Shown here: positions 1-7,202 of the stretch, piece by piece
Position numbering within the stretch: the first letter of the stretch is position 1
Layout: the number at the start of each line of letters is the position of its first letter
Assembly (NCBI GenBank): GCA_021839365.1
Contig: JAKCBB010000001.1
Location: 26,278 to 36,313, forward strand
Reading direction: 5' to 3'
DNA: 10,036 bases
Source: a bacterium
GTDB lineage: Bacteria; Patescibacteriota; Minisyncoccia; UBA6257; Colwellbacteraceae
Position numbers and translations under genes: made by a program
Notes under the pieces: model-generated
Seen by the model: only the letters and a program-made list of their open reading frames with translations
Told to the model about the DNA's origin: nothing
Databases searched by the model: none

Positions 1-424
1 TCGATTGTAGAGAGCTTAGTATTACGAATTTCACCTTATTCATCTTGAACATCCCGGCCGGGAAAGAAATGAAAGTTCGTACGACGGGGACGAGTTGGCC
101 GAAAAACACGGAAAATTCCCCATATTTTTTAAACCATCTGTCAGCTATTTTATAGGTCGGTTTTTCGTGCAAATGATGATCTATTTTCCCGGCTATCGAA
201 TACGACGTTATCGCTCCGGCTATATTACCGATAAATCCGGCGAATATTACCCACCAGACAATTAAATATCCTTTATTAGCCAGGAATCCGGCAAAAGGCA
301 TGATTATCTCCGATGGAACAGGAATGTTAGCCGTTTCAAAAAACATCAGAACCGCTATGCCTAAGTATCTATAAGAATATACCGCATTGGAAAAAACCGA
401 AGAAACGCTATCCAGTGAATGCAT
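1..424 (-). CDS. DedA-family (SNARE-associated/VTT domain) membrane protein, partial (3' end outside window)
   Basis: Read by direct translation of the minus strand: 141 residues are open from the ATG at 424 to the left edge, so the C-terminus is missing. An in-frame stop (TAA at 434-436) lies four codons upstream, so this ATG is the first possible one. Visible family marks are the re-entrant segment FETANIPVPSEI (residues 29-40, acidic E30 and E39), a glycine-rich hydrophobic stretch around residues 55-75 (FAGFIGNIAGAI), and the conserved LVPVVRTFISFPAG block at 111-124. DedA proteins are multi-pass inner-membrane proteins; some members translocate undecaprenyl phosphate or phospholipid head groups. 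The gene starts 28 bp after mrdA on the same strand, which suits a role in recycling the peptidoglycan lipid carrier, though that is inference. One oddity: the first of the two arginines usually found in the R-x5-R motif is Q110 here, while R116 is kept. Family assignment is firm; substrate is unknown. Confidence 0.88.
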   Translation of the reverse strand, partial: MHSLDSVSSVFSNAVYSYRYLGIAVLMFFETANIPVPSEIIMPFAGFLANKGYLIVWWVIFAGFIGNIAGAITSYSIAGKIDHHLHEKPTYKIADRWFKKYGEFSVFFGQLVPVVRTFISFPAGMFKMNKVKFVILSSLQS

Positions 425-430
425 GGAGAT

Positions 431-459
431 ATTTTAAAACTTATACGAAGAATTATCCA
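431..459 (-). promoter_or_regulatory. Possible leaderless promoter for the dedA-family gene
   Basis: On the minus strand a TGGATA element (454-459, 4 of 6 to the sigma-70 -35 consensus) is followed after exactly 17 bp by TAAAAT (431-436, 5 of 6 to the -10 consensus). The -10 ends six bases before the ATG at 424, so transcription would begin at or next to the start codon. There is no Shine-Dalgarno sequence. The region is AT-rich and overlaps the end of mrdA, so a chance match is quite possible, and the gene may simply be read through from mrdA. Confidence 0.25.
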
Positions 460-2276
460 TTAGCCGAAGTATTGGTGCTTCCGGCCATCCTATTCAAGTA
501 ATACCAGTTCATAAGGTCCCTAAATATAGGAGTCGCATTCAAGGTGCTTTCAGTGGCGTTTTCCACCAGCACCATGATTATAATCTGGGGATCATGCACG
601 GGAGCATATCCTACGTACAGCGCGTTAACTTTTTTATTCCAGTCTGTTTGCGCGCTTCCGCTTTTTCCAGCGGTTTGTATCGGCAGATCGTGTAAAATAT
701 AAGCTGTGCCATACGGCTTACTGACTACGTCCTGCATCCCCTGCTGTACAAGCTTGAATTCGGAGTTAAGCGAGGTCAAATTCAGTATCTCTTTCGGCAG
801 CTCGTTCAAGCTCAAATGCGGTTGATAAACTATTCCTCCGTCTGCGATGGCCGATATGGTGTCAATTAACTGCAATGGAGTAACCAGCAACCCTCCTTGG
901 CCTATGGAAACGTTATAAGTGTCCCCGACTAGCCACGGCCGGCCGCTTTTTTTCTGAAACGTCTGCGGATTCGGCAAGCTGCCCGAGGCTTCTCCGTACA
1001 TATCTATTCCTGTCGGCCGGCCGAGACCGAATTTTTTCCACCAGCCGATTATATTTTGTATTCCCAAACCAGGTTGACTTCCGAATCCTCCTCCAACTTC
1101 ATAGAAAAAGACATCGCTGGATTTGGCCAGCGCCGAAAAAACATCAACCAATCCCTGATACTGCCAGTCCATGTATTTGGTCGGGTGAGACGGATCAAAG
1201 GGGTTCGGCACGAGGAGGTATCCGGGAGAAAAAATAGTAGTGGAAGGCGTTATAACTCCAGCCGTCAATCCGGCAGTTGCCATTAAAGGCTTGATTGTGG
1301 AGCCGGGGCTGTATGTTCCGGAAACGACCCTGTTAAAAAGCGGATTATTAGAGTTAACGAGGGCGGGGCCCAAATTGTTGGCGTCATATGTCGGGAAGCT
1401 TATCATTGATAAAACTTGGCCGTTTCGCGGATCCACAGCCAGCTCCAAACCGGAGGTTTTGCCCATCTGCCGCAATCGGGCGGACATATCCTGATAAGCA
1501 AATTGCTGAAATGGCCCGTCTATCGTTGTTTGCAGGTTTTGTCCCATCTTCGGATTTATGGTGGATGTTGCCTGGGGTTTGCCGACGGCGTTATGGGAAA
1601 TAACGGTTGCTCCGTTAACTCCCTGAAGAAGATTGTTGTAATACGCTTCCAATCCGGCGCGGCCTTTAAGCTCGTTGTCCGCAGAGCTGTAACCGACGTA
1701 GCCCACAACGGTGGAAAAGGCCGGACTCTGATAGTCCAGTTTATAATCGTTTTCAACCTGGAGAGAATTCAAATCCAGGCTTTGTATGGCTATTGATTGG
1801 TCTCTCGTAATGTCGCGGGCCACGACGACTCCGTTCATGCTTGTCAGATTTGCCTGCGCGAGTATGTTATCGAAATCGCTCGGCTGCATTCCCAGGATGT
1901 TTTGTAAAGCCGAGGCAACCCGTGTTTCTTCTCCATTTCTTACCATTTCGCTTATATTGACAAAAACGCTGAAAATCGGCTGATTGCTCGTAAGCGGCGT
2001 TCCAAACCGATCCGTTATTACGCCACGCGGGGCTATTATCGGTATTTCCTCGTTGATGTTGGCTAAAGCTCTTTTCGCGAACAAATCGTGCTGAATCACG
2101 GAGAGATAAAAAATCCTGGAAGCAAAAATAATAATAAGAAGCAAAACCACGCCGAAAACCGCCTTAAAGGCAAACGGATTTAAAGGAAGTTCCTTGGTTT
2201 CCAAGTCTCCGGCCTTGGCATCGGCGACTATGTCGTCAAGCGATATCCTATTATCAATTAATTTTCTTCTTCGCAT
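453..2276 (-). CDS. mrdA: Penicillin-binding protein 2, elongasome D,D-transpeptidase
   Basis: A class B PBP of 607 aa, close to the usual size (about 600-650). It has a cytoplasmic tail of about 36 residues, one membrane anchor at roughly 37-61, and a pedestal (dimerisation) domain starting with the family motif APRGVITDRFGTPL (82-95). The C-terminal transpeptidase domain spans about 275-590. The catalytic motifs are intact: SxxK as S326-T-I-K329 within SPGSTIKP, SxD as S386-S-D388, and K538-S-G540 in AGKSGSAQT. The KSG form (rather than KTG) is also found in E. coli PBP2. Motif spacing and the GWWKKFGLGRPTG segment place it in the PBP2 rather than the FtsI branch. It cross-links side-wall peptidoglycan with a SEDS glycosyltransferase (RodA), which is not in this window. 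The ATG at 2276 overlaps the end of mreD by 23 bp, so translation is probably coupled. Gene order mreBCD-mrdA is a classic elongasome arrangement. Confidence 0.96.
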   Translation of the reverse strand: MRRRKLIDNRISLDDIVADAKAGDLETKELPLNPFAFKAVFGVVLLLIIIFASRIFYLSVIQHDLFAKRALANINEEIPIIAPRGVITDRFGTPLTSNQPIFSVFVNISEMVRNGEETRVASALQNILGMQPSDFDNILAQANLTSMNGVVVARDITRDQSIAIQSLDLNSLQVENDYKLDYQSPAFSTVVGYVGYSSADNELKGRAGLEAYYNNLLQGVNGATVISHNAVGKPQATSTINPKMGQNLQTTIDGPFQQFAYQDMSARLRQMGKTSGLELAVDPRNGQVLSMISFPTYDANNLGPALVNSNNPLFNRVVSGTYSPGSTIKPLMATAGLTAGVITPSTTIFSPGYLLVPNPFDPSHPTKYMDWQYQGLVDVFSALAKSSDVFFYEVGGGFGSQPGLGIQNIIGWWKKFGLGRPTGIDMYGEASGSLPNPQTFQKKSGRPWLVGDTYNVSIGQGGLLVTPLQLIDTISAIADGGIVYQPHLSLNELPKEILNLTSLNSEFKLVQQGMQDVVSKPYGTAYILHDLPIQTAGKSGSAQTDWNKKVNALYVGYAPVHDPQIIIMVLVENATESTLNATPIFRDLMNWYYLNRMAGSTNTSANG

Positions 2277-2700
2277 AAAAAACGGAGGCTAAGCCGAAAA
2301 ATATTATTCCTATTATCAAGTCCAATCCCATTTCCCTCAAGGCGGCGTTCCACTCCAAGCCAAAAAGTTCTAGATTTACCGCAAATCCCGAAACCGCTAC
2401 GGCTATTAAAAAATTAACGGGGCGCTTCCACGGCAGATAGTCGGAGAGAATCATGCCAAATGCGGCTGAAGCGGTAAAAAGAGCCAGGCGCCAATCAATC
2501 CCCGGTGTGAATTTAAGAATAGCGGCAGCGATAATCAGCCAGGCAATTCTTCTTATCCAGCGCTTTTCATAGGCGCTCATTGCAAGAACCGCGAGCAGCG
2601 TCAAATCCGGTTTGACATAATAAATAAACGGGATGCTCGTGAGTTGAAATATCCCGAGAATAATTATCGCAAATATTTCAAGGATGGATGATAGAAACAT
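2254..2700 (-). CDS. mreD: Rod shape-determining protein MreD
   Basis: A small, very hydrophobic protein of 148 aa from the ATG at 2700. About five to six membrane segments can be drawn (near residues 4-28, 30-44, 49-64, 72-89, 94-114 and 127-143), and it ends in a basic KKK tail. The VKPDLTLLAVLAM stretch near residue 29 is typical of the MreD family (Pro-Asp-Leu after the first membrane segment). MreD is a membrane partner of MreC and PBP2/RodA in side-wall synthesis. The frame is open further upstream to an ATG at 2763, but those 21 extra residues are arginine-rich, polar and lie entirely within mreC coding sequence, so I chose the ATG at 2700, directly before the first membrane segment. 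That leaves 23 bp overlaps with mreC upstream and mrdA downstream. The family is poorly conserved in sequence; the call rests on hydropathy, length and its position between mreC and mrdA. Confidence 0.9.
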   Translation of the reverse strand: MFLSSILEIFAIIILGIFQLTSIPFIYYVKPDLTLLAVLAMSAYEKRWIRRIAWLIIAAAILKFTPGIDWRLALFTASAAFGMILSDYLPWKRPVNFLIAVAVSGFAVNLELFGLEWNAALREMGLDLIIGIIFFGLASVFYAKKKIN

Positions 2701-3361
2701 CGCGTAAGTTTTCCAATTTGAACGGCGCCTGAAGCACCGCGTGTTTATACGGCGTTCCTGCATCGTTTACAATGGATTGCACGATCCCGACCTCCAAACC
2801 GTATGGGAAACCGCGGCTAGCCGTTACCACCACGTCTCCGGCATTAACCGGTAAATTGTTCGGAATAAGGGTAACATCCAGCTCTATCCCTCCCTTAAAC
2901 AGCGAATTTACCTGCTGGGTTCCTATTCTTACCGACATTTCCCATCCAGGGTTAAAGATGGTTTCCGCAACGCTTTCACTAGGCGATACGCTCGTTATTT
3001 TTCCGATCAAAATATCGCTTCCATAGGTTACGACATCTCCAACGTCTATTCCTTGATTTTCTCCGGCGGCCAGAACGATATATTGGCTGTTATTAAATGG
3101 ATAGCTGGAATATACCTTTACGGTGCTGGTCGGCATTATGCTTTGATCGAAAATCTGAGCTTTAAGTTCCGCGTTTTCTTGTTCCAGCTCGGCTATTTGG
3201 GCTTTAAGATTCGCCTCAGGCGTTATCAGATCGACTAATTTTTGAGCAGTAAAAGAGGCGGTAAATTTTCCGGAGAAATACCATTTTCCAAAAACGACGA
3301 TGGCTAAAACGAGTATAAGGATAAACGTAATCCATGGTTTCTTGCGCGTAGTTTTCTGCAT
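2678..3361 (-). CDS. mreC: Cell shape-determining protein MreC (short form)
   Basis: A bitopic membrane protein of 227 aa. It has a short basic cytoplasmic start (QKTTRKKPW), one membrane helix at about 11-27, a coiled coil at about 50-72 (LKAQIAELEQENAELKAQI, clear heptads), and the paired beta-barrel MreC domain at about 80-225. Family signatures include YIVLAAGENQGIDVGDVV (94-111) and a second-barrel glycine-rich segment NAGDVVVTASRGFPYGLEVG (173-192). MreC connects the cytoplasmic MreB filament to periplasmic or extracellular PBP2 and activates it. It is shorter than the B. subtilis (about 290 aa) and E. coli (about 367 aa) proteins, mainly through a shorter coiled coil and no C-terminal extension. 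Its ATG follows a run of six C residues and has no Shine-Dalgarno sequence. It is separated from mreB1 by 56 bp, the largest gap in the operon. Confidence 0.95.
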   Translation of the reverse strand: MQKTTRKKPWITFILILVLAIVVFGKWYFSGKFTASFTAQKLVDLITPEANLKAQIAELEQENAELKAQIFDQSIMPTSTVKVYSSYPFNNSQYIVLAAGENQGIDVGDVVTYGSDILIGKITSVSPSESVAETIFNPGWEMSVRIGTQQVNSLFKGGIELDVTLIPNNLPVNAGDVVVTASRGFPYGLEVGIVQSIVNDAGTPYKHAVLQAPFKLENLRDVSIIHP

Positions 3362-3417
3362 GGGGGGATAATTTATATAGAAGACGGGTTCTGCGACCGT
3401 GCGCGTGTGTCAACCGA
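3362..3417 (-). promoter_or_regulatory. mreB1-mreC gap with a possible -10 element
   Basis: These 56 bp form the only sizeable gap within the minus-strand operon. On the minus strand a TATAAA hexamer (3372-3377, 5 of 6 to the -10 consensus) sits 10 bases before the mreC ATG, which would give a leader of only a few bases. A perfect TTGACA also occurs at 3408-3413, but it lies 30 bp from that hexamer, too far for a normal sigma-70 promoter, and nothing -10-like lies at the proper distance from it. No convincing terminator hairpin with a T-run was found. An internal mreC promoter is possible but weakly supported. Confidence 0.2.
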
Positions 3418-4464
3418 TTACAGATTTACCTGTATCGGCCTCTGCTGGTTGGAAAGCACGGAATCATACCCCGGCATGTTTTCAAGAATTATGCCTAATC
3501 CACGGACAACAGAGGTAAGAGGATCGTCTACCACAGTGGTCTTAACCGTAACTTCCTTTTCTATAAACTTGTCCAGTCCCCGTAACAGACTTCCGCCCCC
3601 GGCGAGATAAATGCCGCGCGTAAGCATATCTCCGACCAGCTCCGGCGGAGTTGTTTCTATGAGCGCTTTAGTCTCTTCGATAATCGACTTCAACGACCGG
3701 TGTATGGCGGTCCGGATATGGGTATTTTTTACCAATATTTCTCTTGGAAGGCCCGTAGCCATATCTCTTCCTCTTACAAGCATCTCCAGTTTTTCCTCCA
3801 CGCCTATGGCTGATCCTATGTTTATTTTAAGCTCTTCAGCCGTCGGCTCGCCAATAAGAAGTTTGAATTCTTCCTTGACAAATCTGGAGATGTCATCGTT
3901 AAATTTCTGCCCCGCAACCTTCAGGCTCTTTGAAATAACGGCGCCTCCGACGGAAATAATGGATATCTCGGTCGTGCCTCCACCGATATTAATGATCATA
4001 TTGGTCGTGGCTTCTTCGACTGGAAGCCTGGCGCCTATCGCCGTAGCTATGGGTTCCTCCACCAAAAACACCTTTCCCGCGCCAGCAGCTATCGTCACGT
4101 CCTCGACAGATTTTCTTTCAACCTCGGTCAGATTGGTTGGTATGGCTACAAGGGCCGTCTTATACCTGGACCAAAAGCTCTGATTTTTTATCCTATGCAG
4201 AAAATAACGCAAAATCTCCTGGGTAGTCTCAAAATCAGATATAACCCCATTCATTAAGGGTTTAATAGTAGTAATGTGCGCTGGTGTTCGGTCGAGCATT
4301 TTTTTCGCCTCTTCCCCGACCGCAAGTATCTGTCCCGTACGATTGTTTAAGGAAACCAGAGTCGGTTCCTGAATGACTATCCCCCTTCCTTCAAGATAAA
4401 GTAATGTATTGGCTGTTCCTAAATCGATTCCGATATTCTTATAAAAGTTGTCCAAGAGACCCAT
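3418..4464 (-). CDS. mreB: Actin-like cytoskeletal protein MreB (paralogue 1)
   Basis: A 348 aa bacterial actin that forms membrane-bound filaments directing lateral peptidoglycan synthesis. The nucleotide-pocket motifs are complete: phosphate-1 IGIDLGTANTLLY (11-23), connect-1 VEEPIATAIGA with the catalytic-type Glu137 (135-145), phosphate-2 INIGGGTTEI (158-167), and the adenosine motif LAGGGSLLRGLDKF (287-300). A short N-terminal segment MGLLDNFYKN precedes the fold and could contact membrane. The loop F97-W98 lies about where Thermotoga MreB inserts hydrophobic residues into the bilayer. The start must lie inside proS: the upstream frame closes with TAA two codons before the ATG at 4464, giving a 26 bp overlap with proS. 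Being followed by mreC, mreD and mrdA, this is the canonical elongasome MreB. A second, diverged MreB heads the same operon. Confidence 0.96.
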   Translation of the reverse strand: MGLLDNFYKNIGIDLGTANTLLYLEGRGIVIQEPTLVSLNNRTGQILAVGEEAKKMLDRTPAHITTIKPLMNGVISDFETTQEILRYFLHRIKNQSFWSRYKTALVAIPTNLTEVERKSVEDVTIAAGAGKVFLVEEPIATAIGARLPVEEATTNMIINIGGGTTEISIISVGGAVISKSLKVAGQKFNDDISRFVKEEFKLLIGEPTAEELKINIGSAIGVEEKLEMLVRGRDMATGLPREILVKNTHIRTAIHRSLKSIIEETKALIETTPPELVGDMLTRGIYLAGGGSLLRGLDKFIEKEVTVKTTVVDDPLTSVVRGLGIILENMPGYDSVLSNQQRPIQVNL

Positions 4465-5659
4465 AGCTTATTAATTTTGATTTGCTTTCGCTTCTTTTCC
4501 TTACCTCGACTTTGTCTTTAGTTTTGTCGCTTACTACCAACCTCCACGGGATTCCTATGAGATCCGCGTCAGCGAATTTTTCTCCGGCGGTAGCATCCCT
4601 GTCATCATAGAGAACCTCCGCTCCCGATTTTATCAGTTTTTCATAGAGAGCTCGTCCTTTTCCTTTCTTCAGCTCTACGATATGAAATTTGAAAGGAGCA
4701 ACCGCCTCCGGCCAAATTATTCCCCTTTCATCGTGTGAAACTTCGACAATCGTGCCCATAAGACGGTTTAATCCTATGCCGTAACATCCCATAAAAATTT
4801 CGTTTTCTACGCCGTTAGCACCCGCAAATTTTAAGCCAAACGCGGATGAAAATCTAGTCTTTAAAGGAAAGATGTTACCGACTTCTATGGCTTTTTCTTC
4901 CCTTAAGTTTTTATTTCCGCATTCAGGGCAGGCGCCGTGAACGTCTTCGATAATCTCGCGGTTTACCGCCAAACGGCATTTGTCGCAGACATATATCGCG
5001 TCCTCTCCGGCATTGGTCAGAGTTTGAAACTCATGCGAGTACTTGGAAAATGTTCCGCCAGAAGCATAAGTAAGATAGGTTTGTCTTCCTATTCCGACAG
5101 CGCGAAAAATTTTTGCGTAAGATTTTTTGACTTTTTCGTAATACTTTTCTAGTTCCTTGGGGTCCGCGTCGAAAGAATATAAATCTTTCATTAAAAACTC
5201 CCGTCCGCGCAACAAACCGGATTTTGACCTTTTCTCGTCGCGAAACTTGTTTTGTATCTGAAAAATGCGGACAGGAAGGTCTTTATAGGAAGAAACGAAT
5301 TTGCCGACAAGAGGAGAAACTATTTCCTCATGCGTCGGTCCGAGGACATAATCAGTCTTGGTAAAAAAACTCTGGAATTTGAACAAGGTGTCGTATGCGT
5401 CATAACGGCCGGTTGTCTCCCAGTTTTTTTTCGGTTGGAGAGTTGGCATGGATATTTCCTCTCCGCCTAAGGCGACCATTTCACGCCTTATTATTTCCTC
5501 TATCTTTTTTATTACCTTCCACCCGAGAGGCAGGAATGTGTAAACTCCGGCCATAGTTTTATCCACGTAGCCGGCCCTTATCAAGAGCTTGGCGTTAGTC
5601 GATTCCTCCTCCCGCGGATCTTCTTTCTGCGTCTTGGTAAATAGCTTAGACTGAAGCAT
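4439..5659 (-). CDS. proS: Prolyl-tRNA synthetase, short form lacking the editing insertion
   Basis: Class II aminoacyl-tRNA synthetase charging tRNA-Pro, 406 aa. Motif 1 is at about 37-61 (AGVYTFLPLGWKVI), the proline-site loop GPTHEE at 107-112, motif 2 at 139-159 (FRDEKRSKSGLL, then RGREFLMKD), motif 3 at 289-300 (MGCYGIGLNRLM), and a C-terminal anticodon-binding domain from about 322. In typical bacterial ProRS (about 570 aa) a domain of roughly 180 residues that hydrolyses Ala-tRNA-Pro sits between motifs 2 and 3. Here that space holds only about 60 residues with a CxxC...CxxC pair (C225/C228 and C244/C247), which looks like a small zinc ribbon. Loss of this insertion is known in other bacteria with reduced proteins. 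The ATG abuts the rseP stop (TAAATG), pointing to coupled translation. The rseP-proS adjacency is conserved in many bacteria. The catalytic assignment is secure; zinc binding is inferred. Confidence 0.97.
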   Translation of the reverse strand: MLQSKLFTKTQKEDPREEESTNAKLLIRAGYVDKTMAGVYTFLPLGWKVIKKIEEIIRREMVALGGEEISMPTLQPKKNWETTGRYDAYDTLFKFQSFFTKTDYVLGPTHEEIVSPLVGKFVSSYKDLPVRIFQIQNKFRDEKRSKSGLLRGREFLMKDLYSFDADPKELEKYYEKVKKSYAKIFRAVGIGRQTYLTYASGGTFSKYSHEFQTLTNAGEDAIYVCDKCRLAVNREIIEDVHGACPECGNKNLREEKAIEVGNIFPLKTRFSSAFGLKFAGANGVENEIFMGCYGIGLNRLMGTIVEVSHDERGIIWPEAVAPFKFHIVELKKGKGRALYEKLIKSGAEVLYDDRDATAGEKFADADLIGIPWRLVVSDKTKDKVEVRKRSESKSKLISYGSLGQLL

Positions 5660-6673
5660 TTAGTATAAATGTATAACATCCTTGAGAGTAATGGCAACTA
5701 TAAGGGCGAAAAGAAGGATAAATCCTATAGTATTGGCTACCGCCTCCACTTTATAAGTCGCGCCTTTCCTAAATAATTTCCCTATTCCCAAAAAAAGTAT
5801 TCTCCCGCCGTCTAAGGCCGGAAACGGAATTATGTTTATCGCGGTCAGATTGACGGAGATGAGCGCCAAAAGCTGAAGAACATAAACCGCCCCCATTTTG
5901 GTTGTAAGAGAAAGCATATTATATATCCCTACAGGCCCGACAACGTCGTTCACGACTCCGTAATGTCCGGCGAACAACCCAGTAAATATCCGGTAAACAG
6001 TATAGAAAATAAGGCCGAAAATTCCCGCGGCGGCTTTTATCGCGTTGGACATTGCCGCGAATATCCCCTCTTTAGGAAGTCCTCCGTCGGTGATATATAC
6101 GCCTATTTTCCCATTCCGCGGAGTCAGATGAAGAGTTTTTTCTCCGGCATTGGTCAAAACCCTTACCGCAACGCTCGTACTTGTGCTTTCCGATACGTAT
6201 TTCACGAAATTGCCGGCTTGGGTAAATCCAAGTATCTCGTCTCCGGCCCGCAACCCCGCTTTGGCGGCCGGGCTTCCGCTAATGACACCGGTAACAATAA
6301 CGATTTGAGGCATGCCTATCATAAAAACGCCTACAAGCGCCAGCCAGCCTATTACGAAATTCATCGTTACTCCGGCGAGGAGCACGATTATCTTTTTATA
6401 CGCCGGCTGGAAGAGAAAACTTTTCTTTTTTTCCTCCTCACTCACATTATCTTCCGCGGTTTCTTCTCCGTGTATTTTGACAAATCCCCCAAAGGGAAAA
6501 AGGTTGACGCTATAAACCGTATCCCCTTTTTTCTTTCCCCAAATTCTCGGCGGAAAACCAAATCCGAATTCGTCTACCTGCATTCCGCAGAGTTTAGCCG
6601 CAACAAAATGCCCGAGCTCGTGACTCAGCACTAAAACTACTATAAAGGCCAATGCCAGAAGAGCGGTTATCAT
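5660..6673 (-). CDS. rseP: Site-2 protease family intramembrane zinc metalloprotease, RseP-like
   Basis: A 337 aa polytopic membrane protease that cleaves membrane-spanning substrates within the bilayer (anti-sigma factors or signal-peptide remnants in studied species). The first membrane helix carries the zinc site H18-E19-L-G-H22. The distal zinc ligand motif is N280-IIPFPALD288-GG, near the C-terminus. A single PDZ domain occupies about 123-187 (SGSPAAKAGLRAGDEILGF), where E. coli RseP has two, so this resembles the shorter Gram-positive type. Further membrane helices lie near 96-119, 210-232, 260-282 and 312-330. Its ATG shares four bases with the frr stop (ATGA). On the minus strand AAGGAT lies just before the ATG but is too close for a standard ribosome-binding site. 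The frr-rseP-proS order matches many bacteria, but the uppS, cdsA and dxr genes often found between frr and rseP are missing. The physiological substrate cannot be read from the sequence. Confidence 0.95.
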   Translation of the reverse strand: MITALLALAFIVVLVLSHELGHFVAAKLCGMQVDEFGFGFPPRIWGKKKGDTVYSVNLFPFGGFVKIHGEETAEDNVSEEEKKKSFLFQPAYKKIIVLLAGVTMNFVIGWLALVGVFMIGMPQIVIVTGVISGSPAAKAGLRAGDEILGFTQAGNFVKYVSESTSTSVAVRVLTNAGEKTLHLTPRNGKIGVYITDGGLPKEGIFAAMSNAIKAAAGIFGLIFYTVYRIFTGLFAGHYGVVNDVVGPVGIYNMLSLTTKMGAVYVLQLLALISVNLTAINIIPFPALDGGRILFLGIGKLFRKGATYKVEAVANTIGFILLFALIVAITLKDVIHLY

Positions 6674-7197
6674 AAATCCTTAATTTTATTACCAACAAGT
6701 CCATCTATTTCTTCATTAAACTTGTCTACTTCTTTTTGCAGATCTTCCTTGGCTTTGAATTTGACGTTTTCATCGGTCTCTTTGGAGATCTTTTTGTTAA
6801 TTTCATCCCGCGCCATCCTCATTTTTATTTTTGCTTCTTCGGCCGTGCGACTTATCCCTTTCTGGAGTTCTTTCTTTCTTTCCTCGGTAAGCTCGGGGAA
6901 TTTGACCCTGACCCCATTAGCCTCGCCGCTCACGCCAAGACCGAGATTGGCGGATTCTATCGCCTTAACCATCGTCGGAACGACGCTCTTATCCCAGACG
7001 CTTATAAAAATATCCCGCGGCGGCTCTATTCCTATGGAACCAAGCTGGTTTATCGCAAGCATGCTCCCCGAGTATTCAACCTTGACTCCTTCCACAAGTT
7101 TCGCGCTCGGGCGATTGGTCCTGAATCCCAGAAGCTCCTCACGGAACCATTCCAAAATACTCCTCGTTTTTTCACTGAATTCTTTTTGATAATCCAT
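6670..7197 (-). CDS. frr: Ribosome recycling factor
   Basis: A 175 aa homologue of RRF (E. coli 185 aa), which with EF-G splits the post-termination ribosome. The N-terminal helix leads into FRTNRPSAKLVEGVKVEYSG (25-44), matching the family's RTGRAS-x-LL-x-G-x-x-VEYYG region, with Asn and Pro replacing the usual Gly and Ala. The small domain II covers about 30-100 (IGIEPPRDIFISVWDK; NGVRVKFPELTEERKKEL). The long C-terminal helices include AKIKMRMARDEINKK (122-136), with R130 aligned to the functionally important Arg132 of E. coli RRF. The protein is a few residues shorter in the helix III region. The gene starts five bases after the holB stop and overlaps rseP by ATGA. The usual upstream partner pyrH (and tsf) is absent; holB takes that position. 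Confidence 0.97.
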   Translation of the reverse strand: MDYQKEFSEKTRSILEWFREELLGFRTNRPSAKLVEGVKVEYSGSMLAINQLGSIGIEPPRDIFISVWDKSVVPTMVKAIESANLGLGVSGEANGVRVKFPELTEERKKELQKGISRTAEEAKIKMRMARDEINKKISKETDENVKFKAKEDLQKEVDKFNEEIDGLVGNKIKDL

Positions 7198-7202
7198 GTT
7201 AG

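Noticed and set aside
535..545. Search for a changed genetic code (UGA as Gly, known in some CPR lineages)
   Set aside because: TGA ends mreC and frr at the expected lengths, and no in-frame TGA was met in any gene read here, so the standard code suffices.
2701..2763. Upstream extension of mreD to the ATG at 2763
   Set aside because: The added 21 residues are arginine-rich and lie entirely inside mreC; the ATG at 2700 directly precedes the first membrane helix.
3408..3413. Perfect TTGACA on the minus strand after mreB1
   Set aside because: No -10-like hexamer lies 16-18 bp downstream; the nearest one is 30 bp away.
3611..4183. 190-codon open frame on the plus strand antisense to mreB1
   Set aside because: It lies wholly inside a gene with complete MreB motifs, has a low-complexity Ser/Ile-rich translation, and has no recognisable domain or start signal.
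5963..6634. 223-codon open frame on the plus strand antisense to rseP
   Set aside because: Shadow of the rseP coding frame; the minus strand carries the HExxH and LDGG motifs and the plus translation resembles no family.
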